This document shows positions 24,136 to 32,174 of a DNA stretch of 64,000 nt, in pieces. The DNA comes from Myxococcus fulvus (GTDB lineage: Bacteria > Myxococcota > Myxococcia > Myxococcales > Myxococcaceae). The stretch is taken from NCBI RefSeq assembly GCF_900111765.1, contig NZ_FOIB01000004.1, positions 62,001 through 126,000 of the forward strand, in the 5' to 3' direction. A model generated the notes under the pieces. The model searched no databases. It was not told the origin of the DNA and was given only the letters and a program-made list of their open reading frames with translations. The position numbers and the translations under genes are program-made. Within the stretch, counting starts at the first letter, position 1; every line of letters begins with the position of its first letter.

Positions 24136-25020
24136 ATGGGGGATGCATTGGGGCTGAGTCGGACCTTCGTCGCCGTGACACCCGTGAAGACGCCGTCGGA
24201 AGCAGACCTTGGAACGCTGGAGGCGCGACTGCAGGCCCTCCTCGCCCGCGCCCGACACGAGCAACCCACGCTCTGTTTCCAGCCCGAGGACTTCGTGCGC
24301 CACCTGGCCGCGCGCATGCCCGCCGCGAAGGACCCGTGCGCGCTGCTGGAGCAGGTGCACGCGGGCGAACTCCTGCTGACCTTCGCGTGCGCGCACGCGG
24401 ACACCTCCGCCCTGGCCCTGCTGGACGCGAGCGTGTTCGCCCGCGTGGGCGCATGGTTCCCCGCCGAGGACGCCGAGCGCGTCGCCGAGCTGAAGCAGCG
24501 CCTGCGCCACCGGCTCCTCGTCGCCAAGGGCACGCCCCTGCCGCGCATCGCCACGTACACGGGCCGAGGCCCCCTGGAGCGCTGGGTGCACGCGGTGGCC
24601 ACGCGGCTGCTCGCGGACCTGCACGCGGAGGCCCCCCGTCACGTGGCGCTGGACGCGCTGCCCTCGGACGCGGACGCGCTGGTGGGCGGGGACGCGGAGC
24701 TGAGCTTCATCCGGGCGCGGCACCAGGAGGACTTCCGGGAGTGTCTCCAGGAGGCCCTCGCCACGCTCTCCCCCCGGGAGCGCGGCCTGCTGCGCCTGCA
24801 CCATGTCGACAACCTCTCGGTGGACTCCGTGGGCCTCATGTACCAGACCTCCCGCTCCACCGCCGCGCGCTGGATTGCCCAGGCCCGCGAGCAGCTCGTC
24901 GAGCGCACCCGCGACGCGCTCATCCGCCGGCTCCAGCTGGCCCCGGACGAACTGGAGAGCCTGCTGGCCCTCATCCGCAGCCAGCTCGAGGTGAGCCTCC
25001 ATCGACTGTTACGCCCCTGA
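24136..25020 (+). CDS. Sigma-70-like transcription factor paired with the divergent kinase
   Basis: A 294-residue protein from ATG 24136. The C-terminal part has a region-4-type helix-turn-helix: LATLSPRERGLLRLHHVDNLSVDSVGLMY followed by TSRSTAARWIAQAREQLVERTRDAL. A region-2-like helical block is visible around PLERWVHAVATRLLADLH. Such ECF-like factors with a long N-terminal extension occur next to kinase genes in myxobacteria. It probably directs RNA polymerase under control of the kinase encoded in the opposite direction. Target promoters cannot be inferred. Confidence 0.75.
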   Translation: MGDALGLSRTFVAVTPVKTPSEADLGTLEARLQALLARARHEQPTLCFQPEDFVRHLAARMPAAKDPCALLEQVHAGELLLTFACAHADTSALALLDASVFARVGAWFPAEDAERVAELKQRLRHRLLVAKGTPLPRIATYTGRGPLERWVHAVATRLLADLHAEAPRHVALDALPSDADALVGGDAELSFIRARHQEDFRECLQEALATLSPRERGLLRLHHVDNLSVDSVGLMYQTSRSTAARWIAQAREQLVERTRDALIRRLQLAPDELESLLALIRSQLEVSLHRLLRP

Positions 25021-25109
25021 CAGTCCCAAAGGCACAACCAACCAAGAAAACTACCAAATCATCGCAAAACCTGCGAAGTCCTTGTCGCGACGCGTCACGG
25101 CGGTTATGT

Positions 25110-25131
25110 CCATTGATGGAGAAATCAATGG
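25110..25131. promoter_or_regulatory. Perfect 8-base palindrome upstream of the desaturase operon
   Basis: CCATTGAT at 25110-25117 and ATCAATGG at 25124-25131 are perfect inverted repeats around a 6-base spacer. The site ends 34 bases before the desaturase start codon, in the most AT-rich patch of the neighbourhood, where an operator or mRNA hairpin would be expected. Confidence 0.4.
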
Positions 25132-25165
25132 TTCCGGGGGGCCGGCCCGCAGCGTCGAGACAACC

Positions 25166-26248
25166 ATGACAGCGCATCCCACACCCCACACCCCACACCC
25201 CGCACCGCTCACCCGCTGGCAACCCCGCAGCACCCGAAGCCTGCTCCACGTGGTGGGCACGGCGGGCGCCTATCTGCTGCTCACCGCCGCCAGCTACGTG
25301 GCCCTCGCGCACTCATTGGCGATGGGCCTGGGGCTCGCGGTGCTCGCGGGCGTCACGCTGGTGCGAGTCTTCATCCTCCAGCACGACTGCTCCCACCGCT
25401 CGCTCTTCGCGCGCCCGTCGATGAATGACCGGGTGGGCACGTGGCTCGGGCTCCTCACGCTGGCGCCCCACGCGTACTGGCGCGCCATGCATCTGGTTCA
25501 TCACAGCACCAGCGGCGACCTGGAGCGCCGGGGCACGGGCGACATCGTGACGATGACGGCGGACGAGTACCAGGCGCTCCGCCCCGCCGAGCGACTGCGC
25601 TACCGGCTCTACCGCCACCCCGCGGTGCTGCTCGGCATCGGCCCGGTGTTCCAGTTCATGTTCCGCTTCCGCCTGCCCACGCTGGTGGCCAAGACGCGCG
25701 TGACGGAGCGCCGCTCCATCTGGGTGACGAACCTGGCGCTCGTCGCCATCCACGCGGGCTTCCTCGCCTTCGGTGACTGGCCGCGCTTCTTCCTGATGCA
25801 CCTCATCATCACCCAGGTGGCCGCGGGTCTGGGCATCTGGCTGTTCTTCGTGCAGCACCAGGTGGAGGAGCCGTACTGGGTGCCGCACGCGCGCTGGACG
25901 CTCAAGGACTCCGCGCTCAAGGGCAGCAGCTTCCTGATGCTGCCGCGCGTGCTCGAGTGGACCTTCGGCGCCATCAACCTGCACCACGTGCACCACCTCA
26001 AGCCGCAGGTGCCCAGCTACCTGTTGCGCGACTACATGAAGCACCACGACCTGGAGGGCCACGGCGTGCGCCTGGGCCTGTTCGAGTCGCTGAAGGCCTT
26101 CCGCCTCAAGGTCTACGACGCGTCGCAAGGCCGCATGACTGGCTTTCCCCCCACCCCACCCCGGGGCGCACCCGCGCTCCTGGCGGCTCCGGCCCCTTCA
26201 CCCGGTCGGCTGGACCGCCTGCTCACCCTCTCCGGAGAGGAGCACTGA
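25166..26248 (+). CDS. Membrane fatty acid desaturase
   Basis: A 360-residue integral membrane di-iron enzyme. The three histidine boxes are present: HDCSHRS (about residue 73), HLVHHSTSG (about 112) and NLHHVHHL (about 272). Hydrophobic segments flank them (YLLLTAASYVALAHSLA; FFLMHLIITQVAAGLGIWLFF). ATG 25166 is chosen because the coding pattern and hydrophobic topology begin shortly after it. The leader repeats His-Pro-Thr (HPTPHTPHPAP) from a CCCACAC-type simple repeat. It is first in a four-gene lipid operon (5-base gap to the next gene). Confidence 0.88.
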   Translation: MTAHPTPHTPHPAPLTRWQPRSTRSLLHVVGTAGAYLLLTAASYVALAHSLAMGLGLAVLAGVTLVRVFILQHDCSHRSLFARPSMNDRVGTWLGLLTLAPHAYWRAMHLVHHSTSGDLERRGTGDIVTMTADEYQALRPAERLRYRLYRHPAVLLGIGPVFQFMFRFRLPTLVAKTRVTERRSIWVTNLALVAIHAGFLAFGDWPRFFLMHLIITQVAAGLGIWLFFVQHQVEEPYWVPHARWTLKDSALKGSSFLMLPRVLEWTFGAINLHHVHHLKPQVPSYLLRDYMKHHDLEGHGVRLGLFESLKAFRLKVYDASQGRMTGFPPTPPRGAPALLAAPAPSPGRLDRLLTLSGEEH

Positions 26249-26253
26249 CTCCC

Positions 26254-26985
26254 ATGTCCGACCTCATCCATGTCTTCCTCGGGCTCGTGCTCGGCTACGT
26301 CATCGCCTCGTACATCGAGTCCTTCATGCACGAGTACGTGTCCGACGCGCGCCCCAAGGCCGTGCGCTTCTGGCAGCGCGCGCCGTGGCTGTTCCGGCCG
26401 CTCATCAACACGCACTTCTCCCACCACACCATCCACCACGTGCGCACCTTCCGCGGGGACCACGTCACCCAGTTCCGTGACGAGGAGGAGAAGACGAAGC
26501 TCACCGAGGAGCTGCTCCAGCGCGGCAAGCACGGCGTCACCATCATCAAGGGCGCGTTCGCCACGAAGCTGCACGGCGAGGGCGCGTTCGTGTTCGTCTC
26601 GCCGCTGGTCATCTTCTTCCCGCTCTTCTACTTCACGCTCAAGCCCATCGCCTTCCTGGCCGGGTGCGTGACGCTGCTCCTGCCGCCGTTCATGAGCCAC
26701 TTCGTGCACCCGTACCTGCACCGTCCCTTCGAGGAGGGACAGCGCACCGCCCCCCGGTGGCTCGCGTGGTTCCTGCGCACGCGCTACGGCCGCGCCATCT
26801 ACCGCAACCACTTCCTGCACCACCGCTACGGCGGCGTGTCCAACTTCAACCTGGTGCTCGGCGCCGACTACGTGCGCCGCCGCACGCGGCCCTACACGCC
26901 CAAGGATTTGGAGGTCATGGCGCGCATCGGCATGCCGCTGCCCGAGGACACCGCCACGCCGCCCGTCGAGGCTGTCCGTGGCTGA
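26254..26985 (+). CDS. Fatty acid hydroxylase/sterol desaturase-like membrane enzyme
   Basis: A 243-residue membrane protein with a histidine-rich di-iron pattern: ESFMHEYVSD (about 27), HFSHHTIHHVRT (about 55) and FLHHRYGG (about 190). Hydrophobic helices lie at about 3-20 and 115-150 (FVSPLVIFFPLFYFTL, AFLAGCVTLLLPPFM). These features suit the fatty acid hydroxylase superfamily, which oxidises acyl chains, sterols or carotenoids. It sits between a desaturase and a YheT-type hydrolase, so an acyl-lipid substrate is likely. Its stop overlaps the next GTG start by 8 bases (GTGGCTGA). Confidence 0.7.
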   Translation: MSDLIHVFLGLVLGYVIASYIESFMHEYVSDARPKAVRFWQRAPWLFRPLINTHFSHHTIHHVRTFRGDHVTQFRDEEEKTKLTEELLQRGKHGVTIIKGAFATKLHGEGAFVFVSPLVIFFPLFYFTLKPIAFLAGCVTLLLPPFMSHFVHPYLHRPFEEGQRTAPRWLAWFLRTRYGRAIYRNHFLHHRYGGVSNFNLVLGADYVRRRTRPYTPKDLEVMARIGMPLPEDTATPPVEAVRG

Positions 26986-28054
26986 GCCCGCCTCCGGCTT
27001 CCAGGCGCCGTGGTGGCTCAGGCACTCGCACGTGCAGACGGTGGCGCCGCACCTGGACCCGCGGCGCTATGACGTGGCCATCGAGCAGCGCCGGTACGAG
27101 CTGCCCGACGGCGACTTCGTGGACGTGCACTGGCTGAACCGCGAGGGGAAAGGGCCCCTGTTCATCCTGCTGCCGGGGATGCAGGGCACGCCCGACTCCA
27201 CGTACATCCGCGCGCTCCTGGGAGAGCTGTCCCGGCGCGGCCTGCGCGCGGCGGTGCTCTGCCACCGGGGCGGCGCGCTGCCCAACCGGCTGGCGCCCTT
27301 CTACCACGCGGGCTTCACCGAGCACCTGGGCTGGCTCGTCGCCACCGTGCGCGAGCAGGAGCCCACCACGCCGCTGTACGCGGTGGGCTTCTCGCTGGGC
27401 GGCAGCATGGTCATCCGCTACCTCGCGCAGACGGGCCACCACAGCCATCTTCGCGCCGCCGCGGCCGTGTCGCTGACGTTCGACCTGGCCAGCACCGCCG
27501 CCCGCGCGTACGAGGGCATCAACCAGCTCTACCAGCTGCGCGTGCTGCGCTCCTACCAGCGCGTGGCGCGGCTCAAGGGCCACCTGCCCGAGTACACCTC
27601 GCGCCTGGGCGCGCTGTCGGGCCTGCGCGGCATCCGCGACTTCGACGAGGTGTTCACCGCGCCGCTGCACGGCTTCAGCGACGCCCAGGACTACTACCGC
27701 CGCTGCAGCAGCCGGCAGTTCCTCGGCGACATCCAGACGCCCTTCCTCATCCTCAACGCCGGAGACGACCCGCTGGTGGCGCCCGACACGCTGCCCTCAC
27801 CGGGCGAGCTGCGCTCCCACGTGAAGCTGGAGGTCACTGCGCACGGTGGCCATCTGGGTTTCATGTACCGCCACGCTTCCGGCTTTGGCTACTATCCGCC
27901 GTCCCGCCTCATCTCGTTCTTCCTGCAGGAGCAGCGCGAAGCACATGAATCTCTATCTCCGGATGTTGTGGGTGCTGCTGTCCTCGCTGTGGAAGCCGCA
28001 GATGAAGGTGGACGCGCTGACCAGCACCCTCCAGCAGCGCGTGCTGCCCAATGA
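26978..28054 (+). CDS. YheT-family alpha/beta hydrolase
   Basis: A 358-residue protein starting at GTG 26978 inside the previous gene's end. It matches the YheT/ABHD1-3-type hydrolases: WWLRHSHVQTVAPHLDPRR near the start (compare the family's HxQT), the nucleophile elbow GFSLGGSMVIRYL, acid NAGDDPLVAPD and His in AHGGHLGFM. The family usually ends soon after the last helix, here FFLQEQREA; the extra 33 or so residues are read from within the thioesterase gene in another frame. This 110-base overlap is unusual and may reflect loss of the original stop. It probably hydrolyses a lipid ester. Confidence 0.82.
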   Translation: MAEPASGFQAPWWLRHSHVQTVAPHLDPRRYDVAIEQRRYELPDGDFVDVHWLNREGKGPLFILLPGMQGTPDSTYIRALLGELSRRGLRAAVLCHRGGALPNRLAPFYHAGFTEHLGWLVATVREQEPTTPLYAVGFSLGGSMVIRYLAQTGHHSHLRAAAAVSLTFDLASTAARAYEGINQLYQLRVLRSYQRVARLKGHLPEYTSRLGALSGLRGIRDFDEVFTAPLHGFSDAQDYYRRCSSRQFLGDIQTPFLILNAGDDPLVAPDTLPSPGELRSHVKLEVTAHGGHLGFMYRHASGFGYYPPSRLISFFLQEQREAHESLSPDVVGAAVLAVEAADEGGRADQHPPAARAAQ

Positions 28055-28427
28055 TTTGGACCTGAACCTGCACATGAACAACGGGCGGTTCCTCACGGTG
28101 TGTGACTTGAACCGGGTGGACCTGTTCGTGCGCACGGGGCTGGCGGCGCTGATGATGAAGAACAAGTGGGCGCCCATCATCGTGCGCCACACCATGGACT
28201 ACAAAAAGGCGCTGCCGCCGTTCCGCAAGTACACGGTGTCGATGACGATTTCGCGCTGGGACGAGAAGTACTTCTACGCCACGCACCAGTTCATCTCGAA
28301 CGGCAAGGTGGTGGCGGAGGGCGAGTCCACCGCGGTCATCCTGGGCAAGCAGGGCGTGATTGCTCCCGCGCAGGTCATCGAGGCCGTCAACGCGCGCCAG
28401 GGCCGCGCCGAGGCGCTCCAGGGCTGA
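27945..28427 (+). CDS. Acyl-CoA thioesterase-like (hot-dog fold) protein
   Basis: A 160-residue protein from ATG 27945. Hallmarks of the 4-hydroxybenzoyl-CoA-thioesterase-type fold are DLDLNLHMNNGRFLTVCDL (the conserved D/HxNNxxY-like segment) and the strand FYATHQFISNGKVVAEGEST. It lies wholly inside the lipid operon, starting 110 bases before the previous gene ends. Hydrolysis of an acyl thioester is likely, perhaps releasing or recycling the product of the two upstream oxygen-dependent enzymes. Substrate unknown. Confidence 0.8.
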   Translation: MNLYLRMLWVLLSSLWKPQMKVDALTSTLQQRVLPNDLDLNLHMNNGRFLTVCDLNRVDLFVRTGLAALMMKNKWAPIIVRHTMDYKKALPPFRKYTVSMTISRWDEKYFYATHQFISNGKVVAEGESTAVILGKQGVIAPAQVIEAVNARQGRAEALQG

Positions 28428-28641
28428 CGTCGCATGCAGGGCCCGAGGCGTGTGGGAGGTTTCGTTGCCTGGTGTACACCGGGCGAGGGGCCTTCCCTCC
28501 CCGGGGCCGGCGCTGGGAACCCGGGGCTTTCCGTGCCTCGATGGGGCCGCCGGCATCATTTTCGAGCGCGCGACTTCCGTTTCGGGGCGTGGCGCCGAAT
28601 GATGCTCGCCCGGGCCGGGACTTCCCTTCGTGGAACAGCAC

Positions 28642-29277
28642 ATGACGACGGCGACACCCTCGACGAGACGACGCGCGGCATTCCTACGACGACACGGCAC
28701 GGCGCTGGCCTGCCTCACGGCGCTGGCCACTGGCGCCGCCGCCCACGCCCAGGAGGGCGAAGGTGGAGGCGACTCGCCCTACCGCTTCGGCCTGCTGGTG
28801 GACGCGGGCGCGCCGCACGGCATCGGCCTGTCCGCGGTGCTCAAGCCGGTGCCCTGGCTGCGGCTGCAGGCGGGGCCCACCACCAACACGCTGAGCCTGG
28901 GCCTGCGCGGCGGGTTGAGCATCCTGCCCCTGCAGACCTTCATCGCGCCGTCCATCAACGCCGAGGCCGGGTACTACTTCGGCTCGGACTACAACGACGT
29001 GGTGGACTGGCTGGGCGCCAAGCCCTCTCGGGCGACGTCGGCCATCCAGGACATCAGCTACAACTACGTGGCCGGCAGCGTGGGCCTGGAGATTGGCGCG
29101 GCCAGCCGCTTCAACTTCTTCCTGCACCTGGGCCTGAGCTACGTGCGGCTGGGGGTGAAGGACGCCACCGCCCTCATCGAGGACGCCACCGACGAGTCGG
29201 ACATCACCGCCCGCAACCTCACCGTTCGCGCCACCATCCCCTCCGTCAAGGTGGGGTTCCTCTTCTACTTCTTCTAA
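28642..29277 (+). CDS. Outer-membrane beta-barrel-like hypothetical protein
   Basis: A 211-residue protein with an N-terminal signal peptide (HGTALACLTALATGAAAHA, cleavage near residue 37). The mature protein alternates aromatic and small residues in strands such as RLQAGPTTNTLSLGLRGGLSI and FNFFLHLGLSYVRLGV, and ends in FLFYFF, a terminal phenylalanine typical of outer-membrane barrels. An in-frame GTG four codons earlier is an alternative start. It precedes a lipoprotein gene by 17 bases, so the two may work together at the envelope. Confidence 0.65.
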   Translation: MTTATPSTRRRAAFLRRHGTALACLTALATGAAAHAQEGEGGGDSPYRFGLLVDAGAPHGIGLSAVLKPVPWLRLQAGPTTNTLSLGLRGGLSILPLQTFIAPSINAEAGYYFGSDYNDVVDWLGAKPSRATSAIQDISYNYVAGSVGLEIGAASRFNFFLHLGLSYVRLGVKDATALIEDATDESDITARNLTVRATIPSVKVGFLFYFF

Positions 29278-29294
29278 GGCCAGGAGCCCCCACC

Positions 29295-29840
29295 ATGCGA
29301 ACGACTTCCTTCCGCGCCCTGGTGCTCTCCACCTGCGCGCTCGTCGCCACCGGCTGCGACTCATTGTTCTTCATCGAGGCGGAGGCCGAGGAGATCTGCA
29401 AGGCCGAGCCGAACGTGGACTTCCCCGCCGCCTTCCCCGGCTCCGCCGACATCGAGTACACGCTCGACTTCCCGCTGGGCGACTTCGACGACGTGCTCCC
29501 CGAGGACACCGACGTGGAGACGGAGCTGCGGCTGCGCGGCTTCGAGGTGACGTCCAGCACGGACCTGAGCGGAATCGAACGCGCCAGCGTGTCCGTGGTG
29601 AAGCCGGGCACCACCGAGAGCATCCTCATCGGTGAGTACCGCCGCGCCAGCACCACGCCCACGCAGTCCATCCGGCTGACGGGCAGCGGCGCCGTGAACC
29701 TGTTGGACATGGCGCGCGAGGACTCGCTGCAGCTGGTCTTCAACGCGCGCGGCTCGCTGCCCACGCGCGATTGGTCCGCCAGGCTGGAGGCGTGCGCGGG
29801 CGTGCGCGCCAAGGCGAACTACTTCGACCTGGTGTTCTAG
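29295..29840 (+). CDS. Lipoprotein of unknown function
   Basis: A 181-residue protein with a standard lipoprotein signal (lipobox VATGC, Cys21). The mature protein is acidic and beta-rich (DFPLGDFDDVLPEDTDVETELRLRG split by short turns) and has two more cysteines (EICKAE, EACAGV). No catalytic motif is seen. It follows the barrel-like gene closely and converges on the hydroxylase-like gene 7 bases away. Confidence 0.7.
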   Translation: MRTTSFRALVLSTCALVATGCDSLFFIEAEAEEICKAEPNVDFPAAFPGSADIEYTLDFPLGDFDDVLPEDTDVETELRLRGFEVTSSTDLSGIERASVSVVKPGTTESILIGEYRRASTTPTQSIRLTGSGAVNLLDMAREDSLQLVFNARGSLPTRDWSARLEACAGVRAKANYFDLVF

Positions 29841-29847
29841 GTCCGCC

Positions 29848-30363
29848 TCACGGGTGCGCGGGGGAGGCCACGGAACGGCGCTCTCCCGCGTGCACGGGCT
29901 GCACGCCGAGGTACTCGCGGCGGGTGCCCAGGACGTTGTCGAAGAACGGATGGGTGACGCACCAGTTTGCGTTCTGGTCCGTGCCCAGGTGGTGGTCGCA
30001 GTGCCACGGCAGGTGCTCCCGGGCCCACTTCGGGTCCAGGTGGGCGCGGCGGTGGACGCGGTAGTAGTTGACCGCGCTGGCCCAGACGGTGCCCACGAAG
30101 AACGGCGCCACCGGCAACAGGGGCGCGTGCGCGAGCGCCAGCACCGCCAACCCCAAGAGCTCCTTCGTCTGCGCGGACCACGTCCACAAGGAGCGCAGGT
30201 ACTGGTCGTCCAGCATGTCGTGCCGGCGCGAGGCCTGGTGGTGCTCGTGCCAGTGGAAGCCCCAGAAGCTCCCGCGGCGGCGCCCCAGGCCATGCAGCAC
30301 GTACTTGTGCAGCGCCCATTCGCCGAAATTGGAGTACGCCCAGCCCAGAGGGATGCCAATCAT
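29848..30363 (-). CDS. Second fatty acid hydroxylase/sterol desaturase-like protein
   Basis: A 171-residue protein with four histidine clusters in the order expected of the fatty acid hydroxylase superfamily: EWALHKYVLH (about 15), FHWHEHHQASRR (about 37), YYRVHRRAHLD (about 100) and WHCDHHLG (about 120). Hydrophobic segments lie between them (LLGLAVLALAHAPLLPVAPFF). It is short for the family but keeps the full set of iron ligands. It is divergent from a TetR gene, and a 14-base palindrome between them suggests that regulator controls it. Confidence 0.75.
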   Translation of the reverse strand: MIGIPLGWAYSNFGEWALHKYVLHGLGRRRGSFWGFHWHEHHQASRRHDMLDDQYLRSLWTWSAQTKELLGLAVLALAHAPLLPVAPFFVGTVWASAVNYYRVHRRAHLDPKWAREHLPWHCDHHLGTDQNANWCVTHPFFDNVLGTRREYLGVQPVHAGERRSVASPAHP

Positions 30364-30411
30364 CGTCGCTCTCCCACGGAGCGCCCGGCCGACGCCCCGC
30401 CCTCGATATCA

Positions 30412-30425
30412 TGACTATTTGGTCA
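30412..30425. promoter_or_regulatory. Candidate TetR operator
   Basis: TGAC-TATTTG-GTCA is a perfect 4-base inverted repeat at 30412-30425, with further inward partial symmetry. It lies in the AT-rich gap between the divergent TetR and hydroxylase-like genes, just before TATGTA (a possible -10 for the TetR gene). TetR regulators usually bind palindromes in such positions. Confidence 0.4.
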
Positions 30426-30460
30426 CTCTTTATGTATCACGCGATGCGTCGGAGCGCACG

Positions 30461-31177
30461 ATGGTGAGTCCGAAGCGAGGGGCCAGGGAGGCGGACAAGC
30501 GTCCGGGGCGTCCTGGGGGCGTGCGGGAGACGGCGCGGCGGGAGCGGACGAAGGTGCTGGAGGACGCGGCGCTGACGCTCTTCGTGGAGCGGGGGCTGGA
30601 CGCGGTCACCATCGACGACATCACCCAGGCGGCGGGGGTGGCCAAGGGAACGTTCTACCGGTACTTCGCCGACAAGCCGGCGTTGGTGGAGGCGCTCCTG
30701 GCGCCCGTGCGCGCGGAGCTGTTGTCGGGGCTGGAGGCGTGTGGCCGGGCGCTCGCGGGGGCTCGCGGCGTGGAGGCGATGTTCGAGGCGTACCGGGCAA
30801 TGGCGGCGGTCATCGCCAGCGCGCTCTTGCAGTACCCGAGGGTGGTGCGGCTGTACCTGCAGGAGAGCCGGGGGCCCGCGGTGGGGGCGCGCACGAAGGT
30901 GGCGCAGCTGTCGGGTGAGGTATCCCGGCACGCGGTGGACATCACCCAGAAGGCGCACACGCACGGGCTCTTGCGGCCCATCCGTCCGGCGGTGAGCGGG
31001 CTCGCGGTGGTGGGGGCGGTGGAGCGGCTGCTCCTCGCGGTGTTGAGCGAGGAGGACATCGGCAACCCGCTGGAGCTGCCGGACGCGCTCACCACGTTGG
31101 TCTTGGATGGACTGAGGGTGCCGCCGGGTGAACGCGGAGGGCGCCGGAAGTTGGACGGAGGGGGAAAGCGCCCTTAA
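30461..31177 (+). CDS. TetR-family transcriptional regulator
   Basis: A 238-residue regulator from ATG 30461. The N-terminal helix-turn-helix is typical: VLEDAALTLFVERGLDAVT, then IDDITQAAGVAKGTFYRYFADK (helix 3 ending YRYF). The ligand-binding half is helical and non-conserved, ending with a basic tail (GGRRKLDGGGKR). It is divergent from the hydroxylase-like gene, with a palindrome between them, so it probably represses that gene and itself in response to an acyl or similar ligand. The downstream transglycosylase frame overlaps its end. Confidence 0.88.
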   Translation: MVSPKRGAREADKRPGRPGGVRETARRERTKVLEDAALTLFVERGLDAVTIDDITQAAGVAKGTFYRYFADKPALVEALLAPVRAELLSGLEACGRALAGARGVEAMFEAYRAMAAVIASALLQYPRVVRLYLQESRGPAVGARTKVAQLSGEVSRHAVDITQKAHTHGLLRPIRPAVSGLAVVGAVERLLLAVLSEEDIGNPLELPDALTTLVLDGLRVPPGERGGRRKLDGGGKRP

Positions 31178-32138
31178 GGGTGGGGAGGTGGGACGCAAGC
31201 GGGCCCTGGGTGGCTTCAGCATTCCGTGGTGGGCGTGGGTGGGGCTGGCGGCGGTGACGCCGTTGGTGCTCATCAACACGGCCGTCGCGTGGCTGGGGGA
31301 CACGCACATCTCGCCCCTGTCGCCCTCGTTCGTGGAGATGAAGGTGAACGCGCTGCGCTCGTATGCGGCGCATCGGCCCTCGTGTCTGTGGGATGGGCAC
31401 GAGCCGCTGGAGCCGCTCATCGCGCGGGCGGAGCGGCGGCACGGGCTGCCCGAGGGGTTGTTGCACGCGCTGGTGCTGGTGGAGTCGGAGGGGCGGGTGC
31501 ACCGCATCTCCCCGGCGGGTGCGATGGGGCCGGGGCAGTTGATGCCGACGACGGCGAAGATGCTCGGCGTGGAGGACCCGTTCGACCCGGAGCCGGCGCT
31601 GGATGGGAGCGCGCGGTATCTGGCCGAGCAGCTGCGGCGCTTCCGTGACGTGCGGCTCGCGGTGGCCGCGTACAACGCGGGGCCCGGTGCGGTGAACGGG
31701 CGCGTGCCGAGGAACGGGGAGACGGAGTACTACGTGCCGAAGGTGCTCACGGCGTGGGCACGGACGCGGCCACAGCCGCCTGCGCGTCCCGTGGTGGCGG
31801 CGCGCGCGCGGCCCGTGCCGGTGGTGGCGGTGGAGACGCCGGTGCGCGCCGCGGTGGTGGTGAAGCCGGCTCCGGCGGTGAGGCCGGCGCAGACGGGGGC
31901 GCGCAAGGCAGCCGTCGCGCCCGTGCGGCCCCAGCCCGCGGCGACGAAGGTGGAACCCGCGCGCCCCTCGGCGGCCGAGAAGACGGGGGCCGCGGTGGCT
32001 CGAGCGAAGCCGCCCGTGGCGAAGCCTGTCGCGGTGAAGCCCAAGCCTCCGGCGAAGCCACGGAGCGCGCCCGCGAAGGCCTCGACCCGCGCGACGCAGG
32101 CGAAGCCCGCTGTGACGCCCAGCACGCACCAGGGCTGA
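31128..32138 (+). CDS. Membrane-anchored lytic transglycosylase (SLT domain)
   Basis: The protein has a membrane helix near the start (WWAWVGLAAVTPLVLINTA), then an SLT domain (about 90-200). The catalytic Glu is in LVLVESEGRVHRISPAGAMG, followed by GQLMPTTAKMLGV and AAYNAGPGAV, standard lysozyme-like motifs. The tail of about 115 residues is rich in Pro, Ala, Lys and Arg (KPPVAKPVAVKPKPPAKP), probably a disordered, wall-spanning or peptidoglycan-binding region. Starts at GTG 31128 (overlapping TetR by 50 bases) or GTG 31188 are both possible. The enzyme cleaves glycan strands in peptidoglycan. Confidence 0.85.
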   Translation: MNAEGAGSWTEGESALKGGEVGRKRALGGFSIPWWAWVGLAAVTPLVLINTAVAWLGDTHISPLSPSFVEMKVNALRSYAAHRPSCLWDGHEPLEPLIARAERRHGLPEGLLHALVLVESEGRVHRISPAGAMGPGQLMPTTAKMLGVEDPFDPEPALDGSARYLAEQLRRFRDVRLAVAAYNAGPGAVNGRVPRNGETEYYVPKVLTAWARTRPQPPARPVVAARARPVPVVAVETPVRAAVVVKPAPAVRPAQTGARKAAVAPVRPQPAATKVEPARPSAAEKTGAAVARAKPPVAKPVAVKPKPPAKPRSAPAKASTRATQAKPAVTPSTHQG

Positions 32139-32174
32139 GCCGCGCGAACCGAGGGAGCCGGTCCGCTACGGCCC

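Noticed and set aside
25181-25215. Short CCCACAC-type repeats, considered as a CRISPR-like or regulatory array
   Set aside because: It is a simple-sequence stretch coding for the His-Pro-Thr leader of the desaturase; no spacer structure.
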